The notes: generated from the sequence alone by a model not told the origin. Shown: positions 53,244 through 62,707, counted from the stretch's first letter. The stretch is 64,000 nucleotides of DNA from an uncultured Sphaerochaeta sp. (GCF_963677315.1 NZ_OY781940.1:360001-424000), one strand, 5' to 3'. Numbers and translations are program-made.

Positions 53244-54409
53244 GACCTCATCGTAGGAAATATGAAGGGATGTGGCAACAAATCCTCGAATCGGTATGCT
53301 ACATGACTACCCTTTCTTCCTTCAGCATAGGCAACATCCACCAGGTGAACAGCAGTATCCTTTCGGCTGAACTCTGCAAGTACCTGAAGGCATTGGGCAC
53401 AGGGGGGAGCAGGAGGAACATCCTCACTTACTACCACCAGAAGGGAGATCCCGATGGTTCCCTCATTTGTTATGGCATTGAGGATCGCATTACGTTCTGC
53501 ACAGATGGTAGCACCATAACTGGAATTCTCCACGTTGCACCCACTATATACCCGGCCAGTGGCACTACTGACCACTGCCGCTCCAACCTTGTACTTTGAA
53601 TAGGGGGTATAAGCATTTTTTCTGGCTTCATATGCTTGTTCGATCGCCAAATCCAAGAGCGCCTGCTCTCCCCTCAAGGGAGAAGATGCTTCCAGGATCT
53701 TGTTTGCCCCATACACCACACGATCGTCAGTTCCCTTACTTGCAGAGAGAATCATCTCCAGTTCTTCACTACTGTTGAAATCCTCAAATGCATCCAGGCT
53801 TGAAAGCACATAATCTGCTCCTGCATCAACAAGTTCAGATACTGAGAACGTGGTAGCTACTGCACAGACAGAACACCCGGCTTGCTTACCCGCAATAACA
53901 CCATTCAAGGCATCCTCAATGACCAAACATTCTTGAGGAGGCAGCCCCATGGAAAGAGACGCCAACTGATAGATATCTGGATTCGGTTTGTTTCGCTTAA
54001 TGCTTTCCCCGGTTACCATGCAATCAAAATCGGATTCTGTAAGCCCGATTGCACGAAGATTGATCTCTGCCTTTGTACGTGCAGCACTCGTGGCAAGGGC
54101 CAACTTCAGCCCTGCCTTGCGGGCATTGGAGATGAAACGATGAACCCCCTCAAGCGGTCCACGGTCCATGGCGTATGTTGCATAGAGAGAAAACAAGGTC
54201 TCTCTGGCTTCTTCAAAGTCTATCGAAACACCATATTTCTCAGCTACTCCACAGAGAAAACGCTTATCTCCTGCGCCAATGAATGGAGTGAAGTCCTCGC
54301 TTTGGACTGTTACCCCTATACGTTCAAAATAGGTCATTGCAGCGTGGAGGATGACAGGTTCGGAATCGATGAGAACCCCATCCATGTCAAACAGTATTCC
54401 TTCAATCAT
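53240..54409 (-). CDS. HAD phosphatase fused to cytidine deaminase
   Basis: 389 residues in two parts. Residues 1-220 are a HAD hydrolase of the beta-phosphoglucomutase/phosphatase type: nucleophile in DMDGVL (Asp8, Asp10), TSAARTKAE, KPNPDIY and EDALNGV. Residues 250-385 are a complete cytidine deaminase: GCNVENSSYG, catalytic CAE (Cys303, Glu305) and zinc ligands PCAQC (Cys337, Cys340). One frame without a frameshift signal joins them. Dephosphorylation followed by deamination of a cytidine nucleotide is an attractive idea, but the HAD substrate is unknown. CAAGGAG precedes the ATG. Confidence 0.92.
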   Translation of the reverse strand: MIEGILFDMDGVLIDSEPVILHAAMTYFERIGVTVQSEDFTPFIGAGDKRFLCGVAEKYGVSIDFEEARETLFSLYATYAMDRGPLEGVHRFISNARKAGLKLALATSAARTKAEINLRAIGLTESDFDCMVTGESIKRNKPNPDIYQLASLSMGLPPQECLVIEDALNGVIAGKQAGCSVCAVATTFSVSELVDAGADYVLSSLDAFEDFNSSEELEMILSASKGTDDRVVYGANKILEASSPLRGEQALLDLAIEQAYEARKNAYTPYSKYKVGAAVVSSATGRVYSGCNVENSSYGATICAERNAILNAITNEGTIGISLLVVVSEDVPPAPPCAQCLQVLAEFSRKDTAVHLVDVAYAEGRKGSHVAYRFEDLLPHPFIFPTMRS

Positions 54410-54474
54410 GGAAACTCCTTGCTGATAGTGTAGTGAAAATAGCCATTTGTGACAATAAGTGTACTAGCGAAAGA

Positions 54475-54496
54475 CGGCATCCCTTGCAGGATGCCG
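54475..54496 (-). terminator. Terminator of the dihydropyrimidinase gene
   Basis: On the minus strand, CGGCATCC, loop of six bases, GGATGCCG, then TCTTTC, 24 bases after the gene end. It also separates the gene from the downstream HAD fusion. Confidence 0.7.
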
Positions 54497-54519
54497 CCAC
54501 TATTATCAACCTCTCAAAC

Positions 54520-55920
54520 TTAGTGCATGATCGTCTTACCCCGACCAACATCGTCCTGGAGCACAAACTCACCATGACCTGCACGTCCAAGATAGATATT
54601 GTCTCCCATGATCAGACGCCCACGAAGATACGTCATGATCGGCTTTCCAATTACCTGTACTCCCTCATACGGGGTATAACCACTGGCAGAATGGGTATTT
54701 TCCTTGCCAATCGTCCACGCCATATCAGGGTCGAAGATGACAAGATCTGCATCACTTCCTACGCGGATGGAACCTTTCTGGGGATAGATCCCAAATGCCT
54801 TCGCAGGGGCCGTACTGAGCAGGTTCACCACCTGTTGGATACCGATCCTCCCACTGTTTGCTGCAAAGGAGTACACAAGGCTCAGAAGTTCCTCAGTACC
54901 GGGGATCCCGGGAAGAATGGTTCTCACATCATCGCTGGAGAGTTTCTGTTCGCGGGTAAAGGAACAGTGATCAGTTGCAATGATCTGCACTTCCCCATTA
55001 AGCACTGCTTCCTGCAAAGCCTCGTTATCTTCCTTGCTCCTCAAAGGAGGTGTCATCACATACAGTGGGCCATCCTCCCCTTCAAGCTTTTCCTTATCCA
55101 GGAACAGGTAGTGGGGTGTTGTCTCAAGAATTACCCTGAGGCCCTTTGCCCGTAGCTCCCTCACCTTTTGCAGTCCAGCCTTGCTCGAAAGATGGACTAC
55201 GTACAGTGGCATATCAAGCTCCAAAGCTATCTTTCCTACTGTCTCAATACCTCTCGCCTCTGCTTCACTTGGACGGAGCACTGCGTGCGAAGAAGGTGTA
55301 TAAGGACCGGTATAGCTACTATTGACCTTCTGGATGGTTGCATCATCCTCACAGTGGACACTGACCAGGAGGTCGTGCTTCTTGCATAATGCAAAGATCT
55401 TGCGTAACTCTTCCTGATTGTCGACCAGATAGCCTACGTCCTTGTAGGTGGTGAACATCTTGATAACCTTCACCCCGGCCTTCTTCAGCTCCACCAGCTC
55501 ATCTTCCAGGCTCTCTCGGTACGCGTACAGGCCTTGATGCAAAGAGAAATCTATAGCCATTTCCTTACCCATGGCGGTACTTCTCGCTTTGGTACAGGCG
55601 GCAAGATTTCCCTTCTTGTCATCATCGGCAAAATCAATCACCGTGGTGACCCCGCCAAAGGCTGCACAACGGCTGCCTTCCTCAAAGGAGTCAGCAGTCA
55701 CCGTTCCCCTGCTTACCAAGTGATAGTGTGTATGGGCATCAATGATGCCAGGCAATATACACATATCCTCAGCCTGCACAATCTCTGTTCCCTCAGGCAA
55801 GGTATCTGGATCGATTTTTGCTGCGATATGCACAATCTTCGAATCCTCGATCAAGATGTCAGCATGCCTGGTCCATTCCGTATCAACGAGCAATCCGTCT
55901 TGTATTAATATTCTATTCAT
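54520..55920 (-). CDS. Dihydropyrimidinase / hydantoinase family
   Basis: 466 residues of the cyclic amidohydrolase family: metal motif DAHTHYH, the lysine of VKVIKMFTTYK as the carboxylated bridge, VSVHCED, HLSSKAG and IATDHCSF with the last metal Asp. It would open dihydropyrimidine or hydantoin rings. Next to a cytidine deaminase this suggests pyrimidine breakdown, but allantoin-type substrates are not excluded. AAGG precedes the ATG. Confidence 0.88.
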   Translation of the reverse strand: MNRILIQDGLLVDTEWTRHADILIEDSKIVHIAAKIDPDTLPEGTEIVQAEDMCILPGIIDAHTHYHLVSRGTVTADSFEEGSRCAAFGGVTTVIDFADDDKKGNLAACTKARSTAMGKEMAIDFSLHQGLYAYRESLEDELVELKKAGVKVIKMFTTYKDVGYLVDNQEELRKIFALCKKHDLLVSVHCEDDATIQKVNSSYTGPYTPSSHAVLRPSEAEARGIETVGKIALELDMPLYVVHLSSKAGLQKVRELRAKGLRVILETTPHYLFLDKEKLEGEDGPLYVMTPPLRSKEDNEALQEAVLNGEVQIIATDHCSFTREQKLSSDDVRTILPGIPGTEELLSLVYSFAANSGRIGIQQVVNLLSTAPAKAFGIYPQKGSIRVGSDADLVIFDPDMAWTIGKENTHSASGYTPYEGVQVIGKPIMTYLRGRLIMGDNIYLGRAGHGEFVLQDDVGRGKTIMH

Positions 55921-55976
55921 ACCTTAAGGATACCTCAGGATTGGAAAGACTGCAAAGCAAAAAGCGTACGTCCTGC

Positions 55977-57428
55977 TTAGTAACGGAGATTTGGTTCCTT
56001 GATCGCCTTCACCTCATCCAAGCGGCCTACCACAGTAGAATAGGGTGCACCCTTCACATACTCGGGATCTTCCTTTGCCTGTGCAAGGATGGAACGGAAT
56101 GCAAGGATGAAAGCTTCCAGCGTCTCGAGGCTCTCGCTCTCGGTCGGTTCGATCATGAGCGCTTCACTTACCAAGGAAGGAAAGTACATGGTCGGCGGAT
56201 GGTATCCCTTGTCTATGAGCGCCTTGGCAACATCCTGGGCCTTGACCCCGTACTTCTGCCTGTACTCCTCCAAACTGATGACAAACTCATGCATGCATTG
56301 GGTACCATAGGGTATCTCACACACATCACTCAACCGCTTTGCAACATAGTTTGCATTCAGCACAGCATGGGCACTTGCAGAGCGCAAGCCCTCACTTCCC
56401 ATTCTCAGGATATAGACATATGCCCTGAGCAGTACCAGGAAGTTCCCCCAGAACATACTGACTTTCCCAATGGAGTCTTCACTCTCCCAATCAAGGACAT
56501 ACCCACTATCGGTAAGCTGGATATCTGGCTTTGGGAGAAATGGTCTGAGTCTATCATTCACCATCACCGGCCCACTACCTGGACCTCCTCCCCCGTGTGG
56601 AGTGGCGAAGGTCTTATGCAGATTAAGATGCACTACATCAAATCCCATCTCACCCGGGGTAGCCATACCCAATATGGCATTCATATTTGCCCCGTCGTAG
56701 TACATCATTGCCCCATGAGCATGAACCATCTTGCTGATGATGAGAATATCCTGCTCAAAAATGCCCAGGGTATTGGGATTGGTCATCATGAGGGCAGCAA
56801 CAGAATCATCAAGCTTTGCCTCAAGATCATCCAGATCCACTTGGCCTTTCTCATTGGCTCCAATGGATAGCACCTCAAATCCATTCACCATTGCACTGGC
56901 GGGATTGGTACCATGGGCGCTGGAGGGGATGAGTATCTTGGTACGGCCGGTCTCACCGCGCTTTTCAAAGTAGGCTTTGACCATTTTCAAGCCAGTATAT
57001 TCACCATGAGCCCCAGCCAAAGGTTGCAGCGTCCCCCATTTCATCCCGGTAATGGAGGAAAGGTCCTCCAGAAGGTTGAACATGATGGAGAGACTGCCCT
57101 GCGTTGTCGAGACATCCTGCAAGGGGTGGATTTTGGTAAATGCATCCATTTTTGCAATATGCTCGCTGAGCTTGGGATTATATTTCATCGTACAGGAACC
57201 AAGTGGATACATTCCGTTGTCCACCCCGTGTGCCATCGTGGAGAGCCGGGTAAAATGCCTTACCACATCCAGTTCAGATACTTCAGGCAGACGGGCAGGT
57301 TGCTCTCGCTGGATGGATTCAGGAAGAGGTGGAAGCGCCTGGAAAAACCCTTTGGGTAGATCCAGTGGAGGATAACAGTACGCTTTTCTTCCTTGTCTTG
57401 ATTGATCAATCAGTAGCGGCACTCTCAT
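55977..57428 (-). CDS. gcvPB: Glycine dehydrogenase (decarboxylating) subunit 2
   Basis: 483 residues. YPLGSCTMKYNPK near residue 75, SSAHGTNPASA, and the PLP lysine in NLHKTFATPHGGGGPGSGPV identify the C-terminal half of the P protein. With GcvPA it decarboxylates glycine and hands the aminomethyl group to lipoyl-GcvH. GGAGGG precedes the ATG, which overlaps the gcvPA stop by four bases. Confidence 0.96.
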   Translation of the reverse strand: MRVPLLIDQSRQGRKAYCYPPLDLPKGFFQALPPLPESIQREQPARLPEVSELDVVRHFTRLSTMAHGVDNGMYPLGSCTMKYNPKLSEHIAKMDAFTKIHPLQDVSTTQGSLSIMFNLLEDLSSITGMKWGTLQPLAGAHGEYTGLKMVKAYFEKRGETGRTKILIPSSAHGTNPASAMVNGFEVLSIGANEKGQVDLDDLEAKLDDSVAALMMTNPNTLGIFEQDILIISKMVHAHGAMMYYDGANMNAILGMATPGEMGFDVVHLNLHKTFATPHGGGGPGSGPVMVNDRLRPFLPKPDIQLTDSGYVLDWESEDSIGKVSMFWGNFLVLLRAYVYILRMGSEGLRSASAHAVLNANYVAKRLSDVCEIPYGTQCMHEFVISLEEYRQKYGVKAQDVAKALIDKGYHPPTMYFPSLVSEALMIEPTESESLETLEAFILAFRSILAQAKEDPEYVKGAPYSTVVGRLDEVKAIKEPNLRY

Positions 57429-58780
57429 TTCATCACCCTCCTTGCAGCGGCCAGATAGAGCTCCAGCTCCTCACGGCTACGCTTTTCTGTTACTGCCACA
57501 AGGAGAACCAACTCATCCTTGACCTGTCGAGTCAACGTTGATAGTCTCACCCCTGCGAAAATTCCTTCATTGCGAAGCTCCTGCATGAACTTTCTCAAAC
57601 GCTTGGGATCAGAAAAGACCAAGGGGAATTCACACCAGAAGGGCTTGTCCCATACCAGGGTCATCCCTGGAAGCTGGGCTAGATGGTATGCCAGGTAATG
57701 TGCCTTTGCATAGCTTTGATTTGCAGCTTCGACCATACCGTCCCATCCAAGACTGGAGAGATGGATGGTTGTCATGAGTGCAGCAAGCGCATGATTCGAA
57801 CAGATATTGCTCGTCGCCCGCTCCCGCTTGATATGTTGCTCTCTTGCCTGGAACGTCAGGGTGAATCCTTTCCTTCCTTTTGCATCTTCACTCATACCAA
57901 CCAAGCGACCGGGAAGTTTTCTCAAAAGCGTTTCCTTTACCGCCATATACCCACAACTCGGTCCACCATAGGCAAGAGGAAGCCCCAAGGACTGCGTGTC
58001 ACCGATGGCAACATCAGCACCCCATCCGCCAGGAGATTTCTGCATGGCAAGAGACAGCGGATCGTTGGAGATAGCCAGAAGAGCTTTTTGCTCATGAAGT
58101 ATTTCTGCCACACCCTCATACGATTCCAAAAGGCCATACCGATTAGGACTCTGGACAATCAAACCAGCACAGTCAGCATCCAAGAGAGCAGGAAGCAAAG
58201 AGAGGTCAACCACCCCATCCTTCTCTGCAACCATCTTCAGCGTTCTTCCCGTTCCCTTTGCCCAAGTCTGCAAGACCTGCAAGGTAAATGGATGGATGGT
58301 AGAGGAGACCAACACCACCGATGCATGCCTCTTTGCACTCACCATCAATGAAGCCGCCTCAGTTGCGGCATTTGCTCCATCATAGAGTGAGGCATTTGCC
58401 ACATCCATTGAGGTAATCTCACAAACCATGCTCTGAAACTCATAGATTGCCTGGAGCAATCCCTGACTCATCTCTGCCTGGTATGGTGTGTATGCGGTCA
58501 CGAATGAGGGCAAACTGGAAAGCGCCTCAACCGTGGAGGGAACAATATGGTCATAAAAACCACAGCCCAAGAACGGTATGCCACGTACATTGCGCTGCGC
58601 AATGGAATCAATCATTCGCTGCACCTCGTCTTCAGTCCTTCCCTGACTGATCGGGACTGAATCAGAGAGTAGGATATCCTCTGACAAACCAGAAAAAAGC
58701 TCCTCCATTGAAGAAAGGCCGATAGCTTCCAGCATGATCTTTCGGTCTTCATCAGTATGGGGAATATAGGGATAAATCAT
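57425..58780 (-). CDS. gcvPA: Glycine dehydrogenase (decarboxylating) subunit 1
   Basis: 451 residues, N-terminal half of the split P protein: IPFLGCGFYDHIVPSTV, TAYTPYQAEMSQGLLQAIYEFQ is the family core around residue 100, and GPSCGYMA. GGAGG precedes the ATG. It follows gcvH by 65 bases with a hairpin in between and overlaps gcvPB. Confidence 0.96.
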   Translation of the reverse strand: MIYPYIPHTDEDRKIMLEAIGLSSMEELFSGLSEDILLSDSVPISQGRTEDEVQRMIDSIAQRNVRGIPFLGCGFYDHIVPSTVEALSSLPSFVTAYTPYQAEMSQGLLQAIYEFQSMVCEITSMDVANASLYDGANAATEAASLMVSAKRHASVVLVSSTIHPFTLQVLQTWAKGTGRTLKMVAEKDGVVDLSLLPALLDADCAGLIVQSPNRYGLLESYEGVAEILHEQKALLAISNDPLSLAMQKSPGGWGADVAIGDTQSLGLPLAYGGPSCGYMAVKETLLRKLPGRLVGMSEDAKGRKGFTLTFQAREQHIKRERATSNICSNHALAALMTTIHLSSLGWDGMVEAANQSYAKAHYLAYHLAQLPGMTLVWDKPFWCEFPLVFSDPKRLRKFMQELRNEGIFAGVRLSTLTRQVKDELVLLVAVTEKRSREELELYLAAARRVMK

Positions 58781-58809
58781 CTATGCCTCCAGCACATGGG
58801 CAAATAAAG

Positions 58810-58828
58810 GCCGCCAAAATCTGGCGGC
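58810..58828 (-). terminator. GC-rich hairpin between gcvH and gcvPA
   Basis: On the minus strand, GCCGCCA, five-base loop, TGGCGGC, then CTTTATTTG. It is strong enough to stop part of the transcripts after glyA-gcvH, setting more GcvH than GcvP. Confidence 0.6.
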
Positions 58829-58845
58829 TCATTGTTGTGTTCTCT

Positions 58846-59229
58846 CTATAGAGTCTCTAGATATGCTTGGTATGCCTCTGCATCCAACAATTCACCATAA
58901 TCATCCTCTGAGAATGAGGTAAGAATATAGAGATGATGAGCATAACAATCCTCATTGATCAATTCAGGAGAACCATCAAGGTCCTCATTCGCCTCATGCA
59001 CCACACCCTCAATTGGGTTGATGATGGCCGAAGCTGCCTTGACACTCTCGACGGTGGAGATCTCTTCTCCCTTGCGATATCGCTCACCATGGGGAGGAAG
59101 CTCAACAAAGACAATCTCACCCAGTTCATGTTGTGCATGGTCTGTAATACCTACATAGGCCAAGTCACCCTCGATACGAACCCATTCATGATCCTTGCTG
59201 TAGCGCAGATTCTCTACAATCTTACTCAT
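58846..59229 (-). CDS. gcvH: Glycine cleavage system H protein
   Basis: 127 residues, the normal H-protein size. LRYSKDHEWVRIEGDLAYVGITDHAQ at the N-terminal region and the lipoyl lysine in VESVKAASAIINP. It shuttles the aminomethyl group between P, T and L proteins. GGAGG precedes the ATG, 30 bases after glyA. Confidence 0.97.
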   Translation of the reverse strand: MSKIVENLRYSKDHEWVRIEGDLAYVGITDHAQHELGEIVFVELPPHGERYRKGEEISTVESVKAASAIINPIEGVVHEANEDLDGSPELINEDCYAHHLYILTSFSEDDYGELLDAEAYQAYLETL

Positions 59230-59259
59230 TGCTTGCCTCCACCATCGTCAATGCTACCA

Positions 59260-60789
59260 TCACCGCTCGTTATTGTCGAGTGGAAAATGTTTCTCCAAAA
59301 AGGGAAGATCCAACTCGGGATAGAGCTTGAACTTCTCCAGCAAGGCCAGAACACGCCCCTGGGCTTCTCTCTTTGCCCCTTCCTCGGTCACTGCTTTTGC
59401 CTTGCTTGGTTGACCGGCATTTGCACCCTTGGTAAGGATCAGTGGTTTGGTGTGGTTAAGCACCAATGCAATGATTGAAGCAATCTCTTTCATTTCTGAC
59501 TCGCCCATCTTGAGAGTCGTTACAGCAGGGGTTCCAATACGTAAACCACTCGTGTACCAAGGACCGTTGGGGTCGAAGGGAAGAGCATTCCTGTTCAAGG
59601 TAACGCCACACTCCCTGAGGGCTGTCTCAGCTTGCCTTCCGTTCAGGTCAAAGGGCCTGACATCAAGAAGCATCAGGTGGTTGTCCGTACCCCCAGTTGC
59701 AACAGGAATACCTTCATCAAGGCATGCTTTTGCCAAGACCTCAGAGTTCTTCACAATGCTCTGTGCATAGGTCTGGAAGGAAGGGTCGAGTGCTTCCTTG
59801 AATGCAATGGCTTTTGCGGCCATGACATGAGGAAGGGGTCCACCGAGCACCAAAGGGCAACCCTTGTCGACACTCTCTGAGAACTCCTTCTTACAAAGCA
59901 CCATTCCACCTCGTGGACCACGTAGAGTCTTATGGGTCGTGGTGGTTACCACATCAGCCCATAGTACAGGGTCATAGTTACCGGTGAAGACTTTTCCTGC
60001 AACCAAGCCGGCAAAGTGAGCCATATCCACCATGAATACTGCACCAACGCTATGGGCAATTTCACTCATCCGCTTGAAATCGATTTTTCGGGGATAGGCA
60101 CTATATCCTGCCAACAGAATCAGCGGCTTGATCTCCTGTGCCATCTTCTCGATCGCATCATAGTCAAGCAGACCACTCTCCTCATCAACTGTATAGGTAT
60201 AGGCATCAAACATCTGGGCTGAGATATTCTGGCGGTAGCCATGGGTCAGGTGTCCTCCAGAGTAATAATCAAGGCCCAACAGTCGTTGGTTACCCAGTTT
60301 CTCGCGAACTCCATCCCATTGCTCTCGAGTAAGATTGCTGGGATTGGGAATGCCAAGCTCCTCCAAAGCAGGGACCTGGATACGGGTATTGAGTATTGCC
60401 CAATATGCAACCAAGTTTGCATCGGCTCCACTATGAGGTTGGACATAGGCATGCTCTGCTCCAAAAAGCTTACAAGCATACTCGCTTGCTGCTGCTTCAA
60501 TGGCATCAACATTGTCGCAACCAGCATAGAAGCGGTGGTAGGCAAACCCTTCACTGTACTTGTCGGTGAGCAGATTGCCCATTGCAAGTTGCGAAGCGAT
60601 TGAGGAGAAATTCTCACTTGCAATCAGCTTCAAGTGGGTCCGCTGATCTTTCAGCTCATTGACGATGCGACCTGCAATACCCTGGTCGACCTGTGCAATC
60701 TGGTCAAGGGCTGCAGTATAGGCCACCATTGGGCCATTCATCTCTTTGGCTTCTGCCAAATACGCTTGCAATGCTGTTCCACTGGACAT
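59260..60789 (-). CDS. glyA: Serine hydroxymethyltransferase (long form)
   Basis: 509 residues against about 420 for the usual enzyme. Core marks: LIASENF, YHRFYAGCDNVDAIE, GGHLTHGY, and the PLP lysine in TTTHKTLRGPRGG. The extra length is an N-terminal extension of about 20 residues, an insertion of about 40 before GGHLTHG (VPALEELGIPNPSN...), and a longer tail. Spirochaete and chlamydial SHMTs are known to be long. It interconverts serine and glycine with folate. AGAGGT precedes the ATG. It heads the glyA-gcvH-gcvPA-gcvPB operon. Confidence 0.95.
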   Translation of the reverse strand: MSSGTALQAYLAEAKEMNGPMVAYTAALDQIAQVDQGIAGRIVNELKDQRTHLKLIASENFSSIASQLAMGNLLTDKYSEGFAYHRFYAGCDNVDAIEAAASEYACKLFGAEHAYVQPHSGADANLVAYWAILNTRIQVPALEELGIPNPSNLTREQWDGVREKLGNQRLLGLDYYSGGHLTHGYRQNISAQMFDAYTYTVDEESGLLDYDAIEKMAQEIKPLILLAGYSAYPRKIDFKRMSEIAHSVGAVFMVDMAHFAGLVAGKVFTGNYDPVLWADVVTTTTHKTLRGPRGGMVLCKKEFSESVDKGCPLVLGGPLPHVMAAKAIAFKEALDPSFQTYAQSIVKNSEVLAKACLDEGIPVATGGTDNHLMLLDVRPFDLNGRQAETALRECGVTLNRNALPFDPNGPWYTSGLRIGTPAVTTLKMGESEMKEIASIIALVLNHTKPLILTKGANAGQPSKAKAVTEEGAKREAQGRVLALLEKFKLYPELDLPFLEKHFPLDNNER

Positions 60790-60823
60790 GTGTTATACCT
60801 CTTTGCGTGCTATGTTACTTCGT

Positions 60824-60852
60824 ATCTTGCCCTTGTGGAGCGACTCTGTCAA
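60824..60852 (-). promoter_or_regulatory. Promoter of the glyA-gcv operon
   Basis: On the minus strand, a perfect TTGACA (60852-60847), 17 bases, CAAGAT (60829-60824), 34 bases before glyA. The weak -10 suggests an activator. The 60790-60957 gap was searched for a glycine riboswitch without success. Confidence 0.5.
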
Positions 60853-60957
60853 CGCACTAGGCAATTTTGGGTTGCATTTTCCCTTATCATACTTCAAAAT
60901 GTGACGGTTGTCTTCTGCAATGAGCAACTCGATACAATTGAGAAAGAGAGAGATTAT

Positions 60958-62349
60958 ATGAGTGTAGGCGCTACAAAAACACGTGAAGCACTGGCAAGCA
61001 GACTGGGCTTCATTCTACTATCAGCAGGATGTGCCATAGGACTTGGGAATGTATGGCGTTTCCCCTATATTGCAGGCAGGTATGGAGGAGCAGCATTTGT
61101 GCTGATTTATGTCTTGTTCCTGTTCATTCTGGGCCTTCCTGTCATGGTTATGGAGCTTTCCATCGGAAGGGCGAGTCAAACCAATATTGGACGCACATTC
61201 GAAACATTGACCCCCAAGAAAAAACCTTGGCATGTCTATGGCAAGCTTGCCATCATCGGAAACTATGTGTTGATGATGTTCTATACCACCATAACCGGTT
61301 GGCTCCTCTCCTATTTTGTACATACCATCAAAGGTGACTTCACTGGATTGAATGCAGACCAAGTGGGTGGGTTCTTCTCCAGCATGCTGGGAAAACCAGG
61401 GAGCATGACGTTTTGGATGATCCTTGCAGTTATCCTGGGTCTCCTTCCTGTAGCCAAGGGACTACAGAGCGGGGTCGAAAAAATCACCAAGAAGATGATG
61501 ATCGGCCTACTCCTGCTGATGTTGGTACTCGCATTCAACAGCATGCTCCTTGACGGGGCTGGAGAAGGGTTGAAGTTCTACTTGGTACCAGACTTTTCCA
61601 AGATGGTGGAAAGCGGCCTCTCAGAAACAATATATGCAGCAATGGGCCAGGCGTTCTTCACCTTAAGCCTCGGTATTGGTTCCATCTCAATTTTTGGCTC
61701 CTATATCGGGAAGGAACACCGTCTTACCGGCGAAGCTGTACGCATCATTGGACTGGATACCTTTGTAGCGCTCGCCAGCGGACTCATTATATTCCCAGCT
61801 GCATTTGCTTTTGGTGTTCAACCTGATGCAGGTCCATCCCTGATCTTCATCACACTCCCCAATATCTTCAACCAGATGGCCGGTGGAAGACTTTGGGGTT
61901 CCCTGTTTTTCCTCTTCATGAGCTTTGCAGCATTGAGTACTCTTATTGCGGTATTTGAGAATATCATCAGTTTCTGGATCGATGCCAAGGGTGTCGACCG
62001 AAAGAAAGCAACCCTGTTCAATGGCATTGCCATTGCACTGCTCTCCCTCCCTTGCATCCTCGGTTTCAATGTACTCTCTGGTTTCCAGCCTCTTGGACCA
62101 GGCACCGGAGTGTTGGACCTTGAGGACTTTATTGTCAGTTCTACCCTGCTTCCCCTTGGGTCCCTCTTCTTCACCATTTATTGTACATGGAAGTACGGTT
62201 GGGGTTGGGATAAATTTATAGCCGAGGCAGACAGTGGGTCTAATGGGCTGCAGTTCCCCAAGATGCTTCGTCCATACTTCCAGTATGTGTTGCCGGCAAT
62301 CATTTTAGGAATCTTCCTGAAAGGATATTGGGATATTTTTATTGCATAG
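60958..62349 (+). CDS. Sodium-coupled amino-acid transporter (NSS/SNF family)
   Basis: 463 residues, about eleven to twelve membrane helices. SRLGFILLSAGCAIGLGNVWRFPYIAGRYGG is the sodium/substrate-site region of helix 1 (about residues 13-43) and typical of bacterial neurotransmitter:sodium symporters. It should import a neutral amino acid with sodium. The divergent glycine genes make glycine, serine or a relative a plausible substrate (inference). The start at 60958 is fixed by the motif; the ribosome site is weak. Confidence 0.9.
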   Translation: MSVGATKTREALASRLGFILLSAGCAIGLGNVWRFPYIAGRYGGAAFVLIYVLFLFILGLPVMVMELSIGRASQTNIGRTFETLTPKKKPWHVYGKLAIIGNYVLMMFYTTITGWLLSYFVHTIKGDFTGLNADQVGGFFSSMLGKPGSMTFWMILAVILGLLPVAKGLQSGVEKITKKMMIGLLLLMLVLAFNSMLLDGAGEGLKFYLVPDFSKMVESGLSETIYAAMGQAFFTLSLGIGSISIFGSYIGKEHRLTGEAVRIIGLDTFVALASGLIIFPAAFAFGVQPDAGPSLIFITLPNIFNQMAGGRLWGSLFFLFMSFAALSTLIAVFENIISFWIDAKGVDRKKATLFNGIAIALLSLPCILGFNVLSGFQPLGPGTGVLDLEDFIVSSTLLPLGSLFFTIYCTWKYGWGWDKFIAEADSGSNGLQFPKMLRPYFQYVLPAIILGIFLKGYWDIFIA

Positions 62350-62357
62350 GGGCACTG

Positions 62358-62386
62358 TTGACACATTTTGACCTAGTGCATATAAT
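62358..62386 (+). promoter_or_regulatory. Consensus promoter of infA
   Basis: TTGACA at 62358-62363, exactly 17 bases, TATAAT at 62381-62386. All twelve box bases match consensus, 33 bases before the infA start. Confidence 0.88.
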
Positions 62387-62419
62387 TTTCTTGCTTTTAA
62401 GCAAATATTTGGAGGTTTT

Positions 62420-62638
62420 GTGGCCAAAGAAGAAGCAATCGAAGTGGAAGGCATCGTACGCGAAGCTCTTCCCAACACCATGTTCCGTGTGGAACTACAG
62501 AATGAACATGTCATTCTTGCCCATCTTTCGGGCAAGATGCGCAAACACTACATCAGAATCGTACCTGGTGATACCGTGCGTGTTGCACTTTCTCCCTATG
62601 ATTTGACCAAAGGTCGTATCATTTACCGCGAGCGCTAA
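62420..62638 (+). CDS. infA: Translation initiation factor IF-1
   Basis: 72 residues, the normal IF-1 size, starting at GTG after [28 protein letters not shown], and [13 protein letters not shown] and [23 protein letters not shown] define the OB fold. It binds the ribosomal A site during initiation. Monocistronic with its own strong promoter and terminator. Confidence 0.97.
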   Translation: MAKEEAIEVEGIVREALPNTMFRVELQNEHVILAHLSGKMRKHYIRIVPGDTVRVALSPYDLTKGRIIYRER

Positions 62639-62652
62639 CACCACATCAGGAG

Positions 62653-62685
62653 AAAAAGCCGGATTCCCTTGAGAACCCGGCTTTT
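62653..62685. terminator. Bidirectional terminator after infA
   Basis: AAAAAGCCGG and its complement CCGGCTTTTT flank a 14-base loop, giving a U-tract in both directions. It serves infA and the convergent Smr gene. Confidence 0.85.
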
Positions 62686-62707
62686 TCGTGTGTCCAAGTG
62701 TATGGAA

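Noticed and set aside
60790..60957. Glycine riboswitch upstream of glyA or the transporter
   Set aside because: Neither strand shows the conserved glycine aptamer cores in this short gap.
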